This document shows, piece after piece, positions 1-7,914 of a stretch of DNA of 50,745 nt. Each line of letters begins with the position of its first letter. The first letter of the stretch is position 1. The stretch spans positions 28,287 through 79,031 of the forward strand of contig JAUNGT010000010.1 in assembly GCA_030524455.1 (NCBI GenBank), written 5' to 3'. The notes under the pieces were generated by a model. That model did not search any database. It was not told the DNA's origin and was given only the letters and a program-made list of their open reading frames with translations. Origin of the DNA: Eubacteriales bacterium (lineage in GTDB: Bacteria > Bacillota > Clostridia > Lachnospirales > Lachnospiraceae). The position numbers were made by a program, and so were the translations under genes.

Positions 1-1006
1 CCGAAAGCTCTGCCTCCCGGGAGGAAATTTCGCGTTCCCGCAAGCTAAGCTCTGACTCCGCCTCAGAAAGCTGCCGCTGCCCGTCTGCCAGCTGGGCCTG
101 CCACTGGGCCAGCACCTGAGCCTGCGCCTGCCGCTCCTTCTCCCCTCTGGCCAGCTCCGCCTCTGCATCCGCAAGCTCTGCCTTCGCATCCGCCGTCTGT
201 CCGGCAAGCTCTTCCTCCGCCTCCGCTATCTTCGCCTCGCCCTCAGCCACGAGCCGGTCATAGCGCTCCTGCGCCGCCTGCCGTGTAAGCGGCTCGACCC
301 AGTCCTTCAGCGCCTCCTCCGCCTCCTCATACTCTGCACTGTAAAGCTCATAATCCTGCCTGAGCCGCAAAAAAATCTCCGTGTCGTAATCCGTATCGAA
401 GCCCGCCGGCAAAAGATACACAAATCCGGCGATCCGCCCGTTTCCGAGAGAGGTGCTGCCCCGCTCGTAATTGACATAATACGAAGAATTTGCCAGCCCC
501 ACAATCGTGTACTCCCTCCGGGAAAACAGCTCCGTTGTCTCCTCCGGGTTATCCTGCGACACACGGATCGTGCTCCCCAGGTCGCTCTCCAAAAAAAGCC
601 CGGCATCGGCCACAACCTCGTCTGCCGCTTCCGGCATCCTCCCGGCGGTCAGCTCCAGCTGATTCTGCACCTCCAGAAGCGTCTGGGCCGTCAGCACCCG
701 GCTTTCCCCCTGCCCGTCCAGCGCAAGAAAATCCGCGGATACCGCGCCCTCTGCAGCCTGCAGGCGGCCATCCTGCCGGAATCGCTCCACCGCATCCCGG
801 TCAAAGCCCAGCGTGGACACCAGCCGCAGGTCATACAGCTCATGCCCGTTCAAATAAGCTCCGCCGGTCCGGACCATGGCGGGCGTGGTCACCGTAAGTC
901 CCACAAAAAAGCCAACTCCCAGCGCCACAATCGCAAAAATGGCAAAATATCTCCCCAGGCTTGACCGGATCTCCCGATAGGTCGTTTTCCGCATCGAAGC
1001 TTTCAT
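1..1006 (-). CDS. FtsX-type ABC transporter permease, 5'-terminal part (cut by window edge)
   Basis: This is the membrane subunit of a MacB/FtsX-like ABC system, expected in the cytoplasmic membrane. Only about the first 335 residues are present; the frame stays open to base 1. It starts MKASMRKTTYREIRSSLGRY, followed by one strongly hydrophobic segment at about residues 20–40 and then a long extracytoplasmic part. The last 100 or so visible residues are dominated by Ala, Glu, Gln and Leu in heptad-like order, so a coiled coil is inserted in the ectodomain, as in some large Firmicutes FtsX-like permeases. The start at 1006 has a GGAGG ribosome-binding site. It follows the cognate ATPase by about 50 bp in the same direction. 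The substrate cannot be told from sequence. Confidence 0.85.
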   Translation of the reverse strand, partial: MKASMRKTTYREIRSSLGRYFAIFAIVALGVGFFVGLTVTTPAMVRTGGAYLNGHELYDLRLVSTLGFDRDAVERFRQDGRLQAAEGAVSADFLALDGQGESRVLTAQTLLEVQNQLELTAGRMPEAADEVVADAGLFLESDLGSTIRVSQDNPEETTELFSRREYTIVGLANSSYYVNYERGSTSLGNGRIAGFVYLLPAGFDTDYDTEIFLRLRQDYELYSAEYEEAEEALKDWVEPLTRQAAQERYDRLVAEGEAKIAEAEEELAGQTADAKAELADAEAELARGEKERQAQAQVLAQWQAQLADGQRQLSEAESELSLREREISSREAELS

Positions 1007-1055
1007 AATACACCTCCGCCGTACTGCGGCGCAGCTTTCCAGCCGGCGCTGCTTT

Positions 1056-1757
1056 TTACCACTCGATCTGCTCCACCGAAACCGGATGAGCGTTTGTCCG
1101 CATATCGGTGACCATCCCGTTCTTCACCGTGATCACCCGGTCCGCCATGGCTGTGATCGCCTGATTGTGCGTGATCACCACCACGGTCACGCCGCTGTCG
1201 CGGCAAGTGTCCTGCAAAAGCTTCAGCACCGCCTTGCCCGTATTGTAATCCAGCGCGCCCGTCGGCTCGTCGCAGAGCAAAAGCTTGGGATTCTTGGCCA
1301 GGGCGCGGGCGATGGCCACCCGCTGCTGCTCCCCGCCGGAAAGCTGCGCCGGGAAATTGCCCGCCCGCGCCGACAGCCCCACCTCGTCCAGCACCCGGGC
1401 CGCATCCAGCGGATTCCGGCAGATCTGGGAGGCCAGCTCCACATTTTCCAAAGCCGTAAGATTCCCCACCAGGTTATAAAACTGAAACACAAAGCCGATG
1501 TCATAGCGCCGGTAGGCCGTCAGCTGCTTGCGGCTGTAGGCGGAAATCTCATTTCCGTCCAGAAACACCCGCCCCGAAGTCAGGGTGTCCATCCCGCCCA
1601 GAATATTCAGGATGGTCGTCTTGCCCGCGCCGGAAGCGCCCACGACCACGCAGAACTCCCCCTTCCCGATCCGGAAGCTGACGCCCCGCAAAGCCTCGAT
1701 CTCCACCTCGCCCATCCGGTACACCTTTTTCACATCCTGAAATTCCACAAAGCTCAT
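1056..1757 (-). CDS. ABC transporter ATP-binding protein (LolD/MacB type)
   Basis: This cytoplasmic ATPase of 233 residues powers the FtsX-type permease encoded just downstream. Walker [10 protein letters not shown] is at about 40–48, the Q-loop Gln near 92, the signature LSGGEQQR near 139–146, Walker B LLLCDEP near 159–165, and the switch His in VVITHNQ near 197. The spacing and the short length are typical of the MacB/LolD group that drives mechanical or lipoprotein/peptide export rather than nutrient import. Its ribosome-binding site overlaps the stop region of the upstream Mrr-like gene, with a 3-nt gap, so the genes are probably translated from one message. Family assignment is firm; the substrate is unknown. 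Confidence 0.95.
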   Translation of the reverse strand: MSFVEFQDVKKVYRMGEVEIEALRGVSFRIGKGEFCVVVGASGAGKTTILNILGGMDTLTSGRVFLDGNEISAYSRKQLTAYRRYDIGFVFQFYNLVGNLTALENVELASQICRNPLDAARVLDEVGLSARAGNFPAQLSGGEQQRVAIARALAKNPKLLLCDEPTGALDYNTGKAVLKLLQDTCRDSGVTVVVITHNQAITAMADRVITVKNGMVTDMRTNAHPVSVEQIEW

Positions 1758-1760
1758 GCC

Positions 1761-2219
1761 TTATTCCTCCTCCATCATGGACTCCAGATACCCCCTGTCC
1801 CACAAAAGGATCTTCAGCTTACGGGCAGCCTCCACCGCCGGCTCCGTGAAATACTGATTGGTCATCACCGCGCCCACCATCCGGTCGTAGTAGTCCCTCC
1901 CCGCATAGGCCTCCTGCACCGCCTTGACGCCCACCGGGCCGTCATAACGCTTACACTGCACCGCGTAGGTCACGCCGTCCTTCTCCGCCAGCACATCCAC
2001 GCCATAGTCTCCGCTGCCCCTCGTGACCTCCACCTCGATGAAGCCGTGCCGTTCCATCAGATCCGCGCAGAAATACTCGAAATCATGTCCTTCCATCCCG
2101 TCCAGCGCCCTGCCCCAGAAATTTCTCCCAAATCTCCTCGCCGCCCAATATCCCAGCCAGATAAAAAAGAGCACCGCCGCCACACTGACAGCCACGCCCG
2201 CCGCAAATCTCCAATCCAT
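1761..2219 (-). CDS. Membrane-anchored Mrr-like restriction endonuclease-fold protein
   Basis: A 152-residue protein with one N-terminal membrane segment (about residues 5–25) and a cytosolic domain of the Mrr/PD-(D/E)XK type. The visible nuclease signature is FEYFCADLMERHGF (about 47–60), then GDYGVD with Asp71/Asp75, then AVQCKRY with Gln88 and Lys90, the usual D-x(n)-QxK arrangement. I chose the ATG at 2219. An in-frame ATG at 2270 also has an AAGGG upstream, but a plausible promoter (-10 at 2259–2264) would place the transcript start after it. Such anchored Mrr-like proteins are common in Firmicutes but mostly uncharacterised. No methylase or specificity gene accompanies it, so a classical restriction system is not supported. 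Confidence 0.75.
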   Translation of the reverse strand: MDWRFAAGVAVSVAAVLFFIWLGYWAARRFGRNFWGRALDGMEGHDFEYFCADLMERHGFIEVEVTRGSGDYGVDVLAEKDGVTYAVQCKRYDGPVGVKAVQEAYAGRDYYDRMVGAVMTNQYFTEPAVEAARKLKILLWDRGYLESMMEEE

Positions 2220-2258
2220 CGTTTTCCCGTTTCTTCCTTGTATATACTCTATAAGTTC

Positions 2259-2287
2259 AGAGTACATCATTTCAGCACCCTTTACAA
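2259..2287 (-). promoter_or_regulatory. Candidate sigma-A promoter of the Mrr-like/ABC operon
   Basis: On the minus strand, TTGTAA (2282–2287) and TACTCT (2259–2264) are separated by exactly 17 bp. Transcription would begin near 2252, just upstream of the ATG at 2219. The match to consensus is moderate. Confidence 0.4.
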
Positions 2288-2332
2288 TCCCCGGAAACTA
2301 AATTTCATTTACTTTTCATAAATGCCCCGGAC

Positions 2333-2361
2333 TTGCGAAAATCCGCCTTTTATGCTATCAT
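2333..2361 (+). promoter_or_regulatory. Candidate sigma-A promoter of the NSS transporter–dehydrogenase pair
   Basis: TTGCGA (2333–2338), a 17-bp spacer and TATCAT (2356–2361) precede the transporter ATG at 2401 by a short leader, which carries the ribosome-binding site AGGGGG. Confidence 0.55.
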
Positions 2362-2400
2362 CGGACTGAATTTTACAAATAACGCAGGGGGTTTTTTACC

Positions 2401-3774
2401 ATGGAAAAAAGAGAACGTTTTTCCTCCCGCCTGGGCTTCATCCTGATCTCCGCCGGCTGTGCGGTGGGCCTGGGCAATGTATGGCGCTTTCCCTTTATCA
2501 CGGGACAGTACGGAGGCGCGGCCTTCGTGCTGATTTATCTGCTGTTTCTGGTCATTTTGGGCCTCCCCATCATGGTGATGGAGTTCGCCGTGGGACGGGC
2601 CAGCCAGAAATCGGCCGCCCGCTCCTTCCACGTGCTGGAGCCCAGGGGCACCAAATGGCATCTGCAGGGCTACGCCTGCATGGCGGGCAATTATCTGCTG
2701 ATGATGTTTTACACCACCGTCGGCGGCTGGATGCTGGCCTATGTCTTCAAGGTGCTGGGCGGTGAATTTACCGGTCTCGACGCCGCAGGCGTGGGCGAGG
2801 TATTCAACGGTATGCTGGCCCGCCCCGGCTACATGACCTTCTGGATGGTGCTGATTGTGCTGATGAGCTTTTTTGTGTGCAGCCTGGGCCTGCAGAAGGG
2901 TGTGGAGCGGATCACCAAGGTGATGATGAGCTGCCTGTTCCTCATTCTCCTGATCCTCTGCGTCCGCAGTGTCACCTTGCCCGGAGCGATGGACGGCATC
3001 CGTTTTTATCTGGTGCCCGACTTCGGAAAAATGGTGGAGCACGGGCTGGGCGAGGCCATTTTCGCAGCGATGGGACAGGCCTTTTTCACGCTGAGCCTGG
3101 GAATCGGCGCGATGGCGATCTTTGGCAGCTACATCGGCCGCGACCGCAGCCTCACCGGCGAGAGCATCAATATCTGCCTGCTGGACACGCTGGTGGCCCT
3201 GCTGGCCGGACTGGTCATCTTCCCCTCCTGCTTCGCCTTCGGGGTGGATCCCGGCGAAGGCCCGGGACTGGTGTTTGTGACCCTGCCCAATATTTTCAAC
3301 CAGATGTCCGGAGGACGGCTTTTCGGCACCCTGTTCTTTATCTTTATGACCTTTGCCGCCCTGTCCACCATCATCGCGGTCTTTGAAAATATCATCAGCT
3401 TTTCCATCGACCTGTTCGGGGCTTCCCGCAAAAAGGCGGTGCTGATAAACGGCGCGGTGATCATTCTTTTGTCCCTGCCCTGCGTGTTCGGCTTCAACCT
3501 CTGGTCCGCCTTCCAGCCTCTGGGAGCCGGCTCCACGATCCAGGATCTGGAGGACTTTATCGTCTCCAACAACCTGCTGCCCTTGGGAAGCATGGTCTAT
3601 CTGCTGTTCTGCACCAGCAAATACGGCTGGGGCTGGAACAATTTTATCGCGGAGGCGGACGCCGGAAACGGGATCAAATTCCCGAAATGGACACGGATTT
3701 ACGTCAGCTATGTCCTGCCCGCCATCGTGCTGTTCATTTTTGTCATGGGATACATTCAGAAATTTGGAGGATGA
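2401..3774 (+). CDS. Sodium-dependent transporter, NSS/SNF (LeuT-like) family
   Basis: A 457-residue polytopic membrane protein of the neurotransmitter:sodium symporter family, which takes up amino acids (often aromatic or branched) with Na+. The diagnostic first membrane helix reads GCAVGLGNVWRFPF (about residues 20–33), the unwound sodium/substrate-binding segment of LeuT, followed by YGGAAF. Further hydrophobic helices fill the rest. The length fits the shorter bacterial Tyt1/MhsT-like members with 11–12 helices. The gene stops 3 nt before the GTG of a D-2-hydroxyacid dehydrogenase, and that gene's GGAGG lies inside this coding sequence, so the two are translationally linked. The substrate is not readable; an aromatic amino acid is a reasonable guess only. 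Confidence 0.92.
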   Translation: MEKRERFSSRLGFILISAGCAVGLGNVWRFPFITGQYGGAAFVLIYLLFLVILGLPIMVMEFAVGRASQKSAARSFHVLEPRGTKWHLQGYACMAGNYLLMMFYTTVGGWMLAYVFKVLGGEFTGLDAAGVGEVFNGMLARPGYMTFWMVLIVLMSFFVCSLGLQKGVERITKVMMSCLFLILLILCVRSVTLPGAMDGIRFYLVPDFGKMVEHGLGEAIFAAMGQAFFTLSLGIGAMAIFGSYIGRDRSLTGESINICLLDTLVALLAGLVIFPSCFAFGVDPGEGPGLVFVTLPNIFNQMSGGRLFGTLFFIFMTFAALSTIIAVFENIISFSIDLFGASRKKAVLINGAVIILLSLPCVFGFNLWSAFQPLGAGSTIQDLEDFIVSNNLLPLGSMVYLLFCTSKYGWGWNNFIAEADAGNGIKFPKWTRIYVSYVLPAIVLFIFVMGYIQKFGG

Positions 3775-3777
3775 GCC

Positions 3778-4761
3778 GTGGAGATTGCCGCATTTGAAGT
3801 GAGAAAGGACGAGGAGGCGCTGTTTTCACAGGCTTCGTCGCAGTTTGGCTGCACGATTCGCTGCTTCGAGGAAATCCTCACGCCCCAAAACGCCCGGAAA
3901 GCCGAGGGCTGCAGCGCTGTCACCACCCTGGGACGCAGCGTTTTTGACCGGAAGCTTCTGGAATGCCTGCACCATATGGGCATCCGCTGCGTCGCCACCC
4001 GCACCGTGGGCTATGACCACATCCGGCTGCCGGAAGCCAAACGCCTGGGCATCCAGGTCTGCAACTCCGGCTACGGGCCGGAAGGCGTGGCGGATTACAC
4101 GGTGATGATGATTCTTCTGTGCCTGCGCAACTACAAGCAGGCGCTCTGGCGCGCACAGGTCAACGATTACTCTCTCTATGGCCTCCAGGGCCGGGAGCTG
4201 AAGGATCTGACCGTCGGCATCGTCGGCCCGGGGCACATCGGACGCGCAGTGATTAAAAACCTGTCCGGCTTCGGCTGCCGGATCCTGACCTGCTCCTCCC
4301 ACCGCGACCCCGAAATCCAGCGCTTCGCCAAATATCGCGACCTGGACGGCCTTTACCGGGAGAGCGACGTGATTTCCTTTCATCTTCCGTTAAACGACGA
4401 CACCCATCACATGGTCAACCGGGAAAGCCTTGCGAAGATGAAGGACGGCGTGGTGCTTATCAATACCGCCCGCGGCGAGCTGATGGACATCCGGGCGCTG
4501 GAATGGGGCATCGAAAGCCAGAAGATCGGCGCGCTGGCCATGGACGTGATCGAGGGCGAGCGCGGCATCTATCATGAGGACAAGCGCTGCGACATCATCA
4601 AAAACAAGGATATGGCCTACCTTCGCCAGTTTCCCAACGTCGTCATGACCCAGCATCTGGCCTTTTATACGGATGCCGCCGTTCAAAGCATGGTCATGCA
4701 GTCCATAGAAGGACTGGTGCAAATGGCCTCCGGCCTTCCCTGCCGCACCCGTCTCGTCTAG
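3778..4761 (+). CDS. D-2-hydroxyacid dehydrogenase (D-lactate dehydrogenase/VanH-like)
   Basis: This 327-residue NAD-dependent cytoplasmic enzyme interconverts 2-oxoacids and D-2-hydroxyacids. The cofactor motif is VGIVGPGHIGRAV (about residues 147–159; Pro stands where Thr or Ala is common). Catalytic elements follow: INTARGEL (Arg), the acidic ALAMDVIEGE stretch (Glu) and MTQHLAFYT (His). The layout is that of LdhA/VanH-type enzymes. The start is GTG with GGAGG seven bases upstream, placed by the coupling to the transporter. The substrate could be pyruvate, or an arylpyruvate derived from the amino acid brought in by the linked transporter; sequence alone does not decide. Confidence 0.9.
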   Translation: MEIAAFEVRKDEEALFSQASSQFGCTIRCFEEILTPQNARKAEGCSAVTTLGRSVFDRKLLECLHHMGIRCVATRTVGYDHIRLPEAKRLGIQVCNSGYGPEGVADYTVMMILLCLRNYKQALWRAQVNDYSLYGLQGRELKDLTVGIVGPGHIGRAVIKNLSGFGCRILTCSSHRDPEIQRFAKYRDLDGLYRESDVISFHLPLNDDTHHMVNRESLAKMKDGVVLINTARGELMDIRALEWGIESQKIGALAMDVIEGERGIYHEDKRCDIIKNKDMAYLRQFPNVVMTQHLAFYTDAAVQSMVMQSIEGLVQMASGLPCRTRLV

Positions 4762-4798
4762 CGCATTTTTTAACACGCTCCGGGCAGACACCGAAGCT

Positions 4799-4842
4799 CC
4801 TCTTTTTCCATATTGTATAGAAACACAATATGGAAAAAGAGG
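4799..4842 (+). promoter_or_regulatory. Perfect 18-bp hairpin overlapping the catalase ribosome-binding site
   Basis: Left arm CCTCTTTTTCCATATTGT (4799–4816), 8-nt loop (4817–4824) and right arm ACAATATGGAAAAAGAGG (4825–4842) are fully complementary, and ATTTTTT then the catalase ATG at 4850 follow. It can act as an intrinsic terminator for the transporter–dehydrogenase transcript. It also hides the only Shine–Dalgarno candidate (AAAGAGG, 4836–4842) of the catalase. No clear sigma-A promoter was found between the dehydrogenase stop and the ATG. Confidence 0.7.
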
Positions 4843-4849
4843 ATTTTTT

Positions 4850-6352
4850 ATGTCCAATTCCAATCCAGCCAACACGCAGGCCTCCTGCGCGCCCTGCAAT
4901 AAATCGCGCATGACCCTTTCCCAGGGCGCGCCGGTCTATGACAGCGCACACTCACAGACGCTGGGCCAGGGCGGCCCTGTCCTCCTACAGGACGTCTCCT
5001 TCCTCGAAAAAATGGCGCACTTCGACCGGGAACGCATCCCGGAGCGTGTGGTGCACGCCAAGGGCAGCGGAGCCTTCGGCAGCTTCTGTCCCTACCGCAG
5101 CATGGCCGAGTATACCAGCGCAGCCTTCCTGCAGGATCCCGGCGTATCCACCCGCTTTTTGATCCGTTTCTCCACCGTCATCGGCTCCAAGGGCGCGCCG
5201 GACACCGATCGCGATCCCAGAGGCTTCGCGGTCAAATTTTACACCTCCGAGGGCAACTACGACGTCGTGGGCTTAAGCCTTCCGGTCTTCTTCATCCGGG
5301 ACGCCATCAAGTTTCCCGATTTCATTCACTCCCAGAAGCCCGATCCCTGCACCAACATCAAAAATTATGCCCATGTCTGGGATTTCTTCTCCCTTTCCCC
5401 GGAAAGCCTGCACCAGATCACCTGGCTCTACAGCGACCGGGGCATCGTGAAGGACTACGCCCGCATGGACGGCTTTGGCGTCAACACCTTCGTCTGGGTA
5501 AACAAAGAGGGCAAGCGCTTTTTTGTAAAATACCACTTCCTGGGCCAGGAGCCCCGGGACATCATCGACCGCCGGGAGGGCCGCCGTCTGGCCGGACAGG
5601 ATCCCGACATTGCCGTCCGCAGCCTCCACGCACGACTGGCTTCCGGCAACCCGATCCGCTACGAGTTCAGCGTCCAGATCATGGATCCCGCCGCGGCCGG
5701 CTCACTTGCCTTCGATCCGCTGGACGACACCAAAACTTGGCCGGAGGACCAATTCCCGCTGATGAAAGTCGGAATGCTTACCGTCAACGAAAATCCCTCC
5801 AACTTTTTTACCGAGATCGAGCAGTCCGCCTTCTGCCCTGCCAACATCGTGCCGGGCATCGAATTTTCCGCGGACCGGATGCTCCAGGGCCGGACATTTT
5901 CCTATACGGACACCCAGCGCTACCGCATCGGCGCCAACTTTGCCCAGCTCCCGGTCAACCGCCCCTGTTCCCCGGCGGCAAATCACCAGCAGGACGGAGA
6001 TATGGCCTACTGCAATCCGCCCGGCAATATCAACTACAAGCCCAATTCCCTGGCGGACAATATGCCTCAGGACGCGCCTGCGCCCTCCTACCCCGGGATG
6101 TCCTATCCCGGCGGCCAGGTAGTGCGGGAGGAGATCGCCAAAACCGACAACTTCTCCCAGCCCCGGGCCCGCTATCTCTCCCTGCCTGACGCCGAGAAGG
6201 CCCGCATGGCCGACGCCATCGGCTGGGAGCTGGCCCAGGCCGGCAAGCAAATCCAAAAGCGCCAGCTCGACCTGTTCGCCCAGGTCAGCGCCGACCTGGC
6301 AAACCGGGTCAGCCGCGAAATTTATCTGTTCGAGACGGGACGGAAGATGTGA
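4850..6352 (+). CDS. katA: Monofunctional heme catalase, with replaced distal Asn motif
   Basis: A 500-residue protein of the small-subunit heme catalases, which dismutate hydrogen peroxide in the cytoplasm. The distal histidine motif RIPERVVHAKG (His69), DPRGFAVKFYT, and the proximal heme-ligand region GRTFSYTDTQRYRIGANF (Arg-x-x-x-Tyr) are intact. Where the family normally reads VGNNTPVFF, with the catalytic distal Asn, this protein reads VGLSLPVFF (residues 140–148). The N-terminal ~20 residues, with two Cys, precede the conserved start at MTLSQGAP. The ATG at 4850 is chosen because AAAGAGG lies seven bases upstream and none precedes the later Met. A convergent terminator separates it from the sugar locus. 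Catalase in an apparent anaerobe suggests oxygen defence. Confidence 0.93.
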   Translation: MSNSNPANTQASCAPCNKSRMTLSQGAPVYDSAHSQTLGQGGPVLLQDVSFLEKMAHFDRERIPERVVHAKGSGAFGSFCPYRSMAEYTSAAFLQDPGVSTRFLIRFSTVIGSKGAPDTDRDPRGFAVKFYTSEGNYDVVGLSLPVFFIRDAIKFPDFIHSQKPDPCTNIKNYAHVWDFFSLSPESLHQITWLYSDRGIVKDYARMDGFGVNTFVWVNKEGKRFFVKYHFLGQEPRDIIDRREGRRLAGQDPDIAVRSLHARLASGNPIRYEFSVQIMDPAAAGSLAFDPLDDTKTWPEDQFPLMKVGMLTVNENPSNFFTEIEQSAFCPANIVPGIEFSADRMLQGRTFSYTDTQRYRIGANFAQLPVNRPCSPAANHQQDGDMAYCNPPGNINYKPNSLADNMPQDAPAPSYPGMSYPGGQVVREEIAKTDNFSQPRARYLSLPDAEKARMADAIGWELAQAGKQIQKRQLDLFAQVSADLANRVSREIYLFETGRKM

Positions 6353-6364
6353 TGCGATCGGATA

Positions 6365-6383
6365 GGGGGATGCTTTATCCCCC
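6365..6383. terminator. Convergent terminator hairpin after catalase and FGGY kinase
   Basis: GGGGGAT (6365–6371), a 5-nt loop and ATCCCCC (6377–6383) lie between two converging stop codons. TT follows on the plus strand, so termination strength is uncertain. Confidence 0.55.
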
Positions 6384-6406
6384 TTCCAGATCACCCGACA
6401 TACTGT

Positions 6407-7894
6407 TTATGTATTGATATCCTGAAACGCCCTCCTTACGGCCTCCTTCCATCCTTCATATCTCTCTTTTTGTGTTCTCTCCCGCATTTGTGGCCTATAA
6501 GTATGATGGCACAATCCAGCAAATATCCTCCTGTCATCGTATATCTTCAGCGCGATTCCCGCCATGTAAGCTGCACCGGCGCCGGACAGCTCCTCCGTTT
6601 CTGAAACCAAAACCGGCAGTTTTACCATATCGCTCTGCAACTGCATAAGATAGCGATTTTTTGTCGGTCCACCATCGGCCCGAAGCTGCAGCAGCTCCAT
6701 TCCGCTGTCCTGCCTTGCTGCCAGCAAGATGTCTGTGACCTGATAAGCAATGCAATCCAGCGCTGCCTTGACAATCTCTGCCCGTCCCGTTTTACGATTC
6801 ATCCCCAGCAGAAGGGCCCGAGCCTGGCTTTTCCAATAAGGTGCTCCCAGTCCGCTGAATGCGGGAACCAAATAGGTCATATCCTCAGGATTTGCAGAAA
6901 ATGCCAGTTTCTCCGTCTCTGCCGCTGATGAAATCAGTCCCAGACCATTTTTCAGCCAGCTGACGACAGCACCCGTATCATTCAGATTCCCTTCCAGAAC
7001 ATATTCAACCCTTCCTCCCGCTTTCCACGCAATGGAGGTTACCAAACCGTGCTCACTCTCCACCAATCTTCCACCTGTATTGAGCATCAACGAAGATCCC
7101 GTGCCGTAGGTGACCTTCATCTGCCCTGATTGGCGACAGTTTTGACCAAACAGCGCCGCATGTGAATCCCCCATCACCGCATGGATCGGAACCGGTCTGT
7201 CAAACAGTCCATCCAGTCGGGTCTCCCCAAACAGGCTGTCCGAAGCCTGCACCCGTGCCAAGGCTTCTTTCGGAACACCAAATATCTGACACAATTTATC
7301 ATTCCAGGAAAGACTGTGCAAATCAAACAGCTGCGTACGGGAGGCATTGGAATAATCTGTAGCGAACACAACTCCTTCCGTCATCTTAAAACACAGCCAG
7401 CTGTCCATTGTCCCCAGGCACAGTTTCCCTCTTACAGCAGCCTCCCTGGCTGACGTACAATTTTGAAGGATCCATGCCATCTTAGAAGCGGGAAAATAAG
7501 GAGACAACCGAAGGCCTGTATGCTTCCTGATATAGTCTCCGTCCTCTTCAGAAATCTGCCTGCAGATTTTCTCCGCCCTGGCGCATTGCCAGACCACTGC
7601 ATCGCAGAAGGGCTTTCCTGTTTGATGATCCCAGGCCAAAGTGGTCTCCCGCTGATTACTGATGCCGATTCCAAGAACCTCTCCGGTCCTGATACCATTT
7701 TTTGACAGCAGGCGGGTCACCACTTTTTTCACATTCCCATAAATCTCATTCGGATCATGGGAAATATGCCCCTGCGGACCAAGCTTCTGTTCATGGGGCT
7801 CATCCTCCCTGGCAATCAGATGCCCTTCTTTATCAAACAGCAGTCCCTTTGTTCCCTGGGTACTCTGATCCAACCCTATAATAAATCCACTCAT
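6407..7894 (-). CDS. FGGY-family carbohydrate kinase (GlpK-like; candidate apulose kinase)
   Basis: A 495-residue cytoplasmic ATP-dependent sugar kinase of the FGGY family. It starts with the phosphate motif GLDQSTQGTKGLLFD, followed by ISNQRETT, VVWQC, LSPYFPASK and GDSHAALFGQ, then the C-terminal LRADGGPTKN and LSGAGAAY stretches. It resembles glycerol kinase but differs at several points from the canonical GlpK at 28670–30172 (STQGTKG against GTTSSRC; GDSHAA against GDQQAA), so glycerol is unlikely to be its substrate. It is last in a four-gene operon after a FucI-like isomerase and split transketolase. That order matches published apulose kinases (AplK), which make the 4-phosphate used by apulose-4-phosphate transketolase. 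Family is sure; substrate is inferred. Confidence 0.9.
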   Translation of the reverse strand: MSGFIIGLDQSTQGTKGLLFDKEGHLIAREDEPHEQKLGPQGHISHDPNEIYGNVKKVVTRLLSKNGIRTGEVLGIGISNQRETTLAWDHQTGKPFCDAVVWQCARAEKICRQISEEDGDYIRKHTGLRLSPYFPASKMAWILQNCTSAREAAVRGKLCLGTMDSWLCFKMTEGVVFATDYSNASRTQLFDLHSLSWNDKLCQIFGVPKEALARVQASDSLFGETRLDGLFDRPVPIHAVMGDSHAALFGQNCRQSGQMKVTYGTGSSLMLNTGGRLVESEHGLVTSIAWKAGGRVEYVLEGNLNDTGAVVSWLKNGLGLISSAAETEKLAFSANPEDMTYLVPAFSGLGAPYWKSQARALLLGMNRKTGRAEIVKAALDCIAYQVTDILLAARQDSGMELLQLRADGGPTKNRYLMQLQSDMVKLPVLVSETEELSGAGAAYMAGIALKIYDDRRIFAGLCHHTYRPQMRERTQKERYEGWKEAVRRAFQDINT

Positions 7895-7914
7895 GGCTCA
7901 CTTTCCCTCTCAGA

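Noticed and set aside
1086..2321. 411-codon plus-strand frame opposite the ABC ATPase and Mrr-like gene
   Set aside because: Antisense shadow rich in His and Arg; the minus-strand genes have clear motifs.
4799..4842. Catalase hairpin as a PerR or Fur operator
   Set aside because: The arms do not resemble TTATAATNATTATAA or a Fur box, and the long perfect stem followed by T6 fits an RNA hairpin better.
6407..7894. Annotation of the first FGGY kinase as glycerol kinase
   Set aside because: A canonical GlpK is present at 28670–30172; this one differs in the phosphate-loop and GDxxAA region and sits in a sugar operon.
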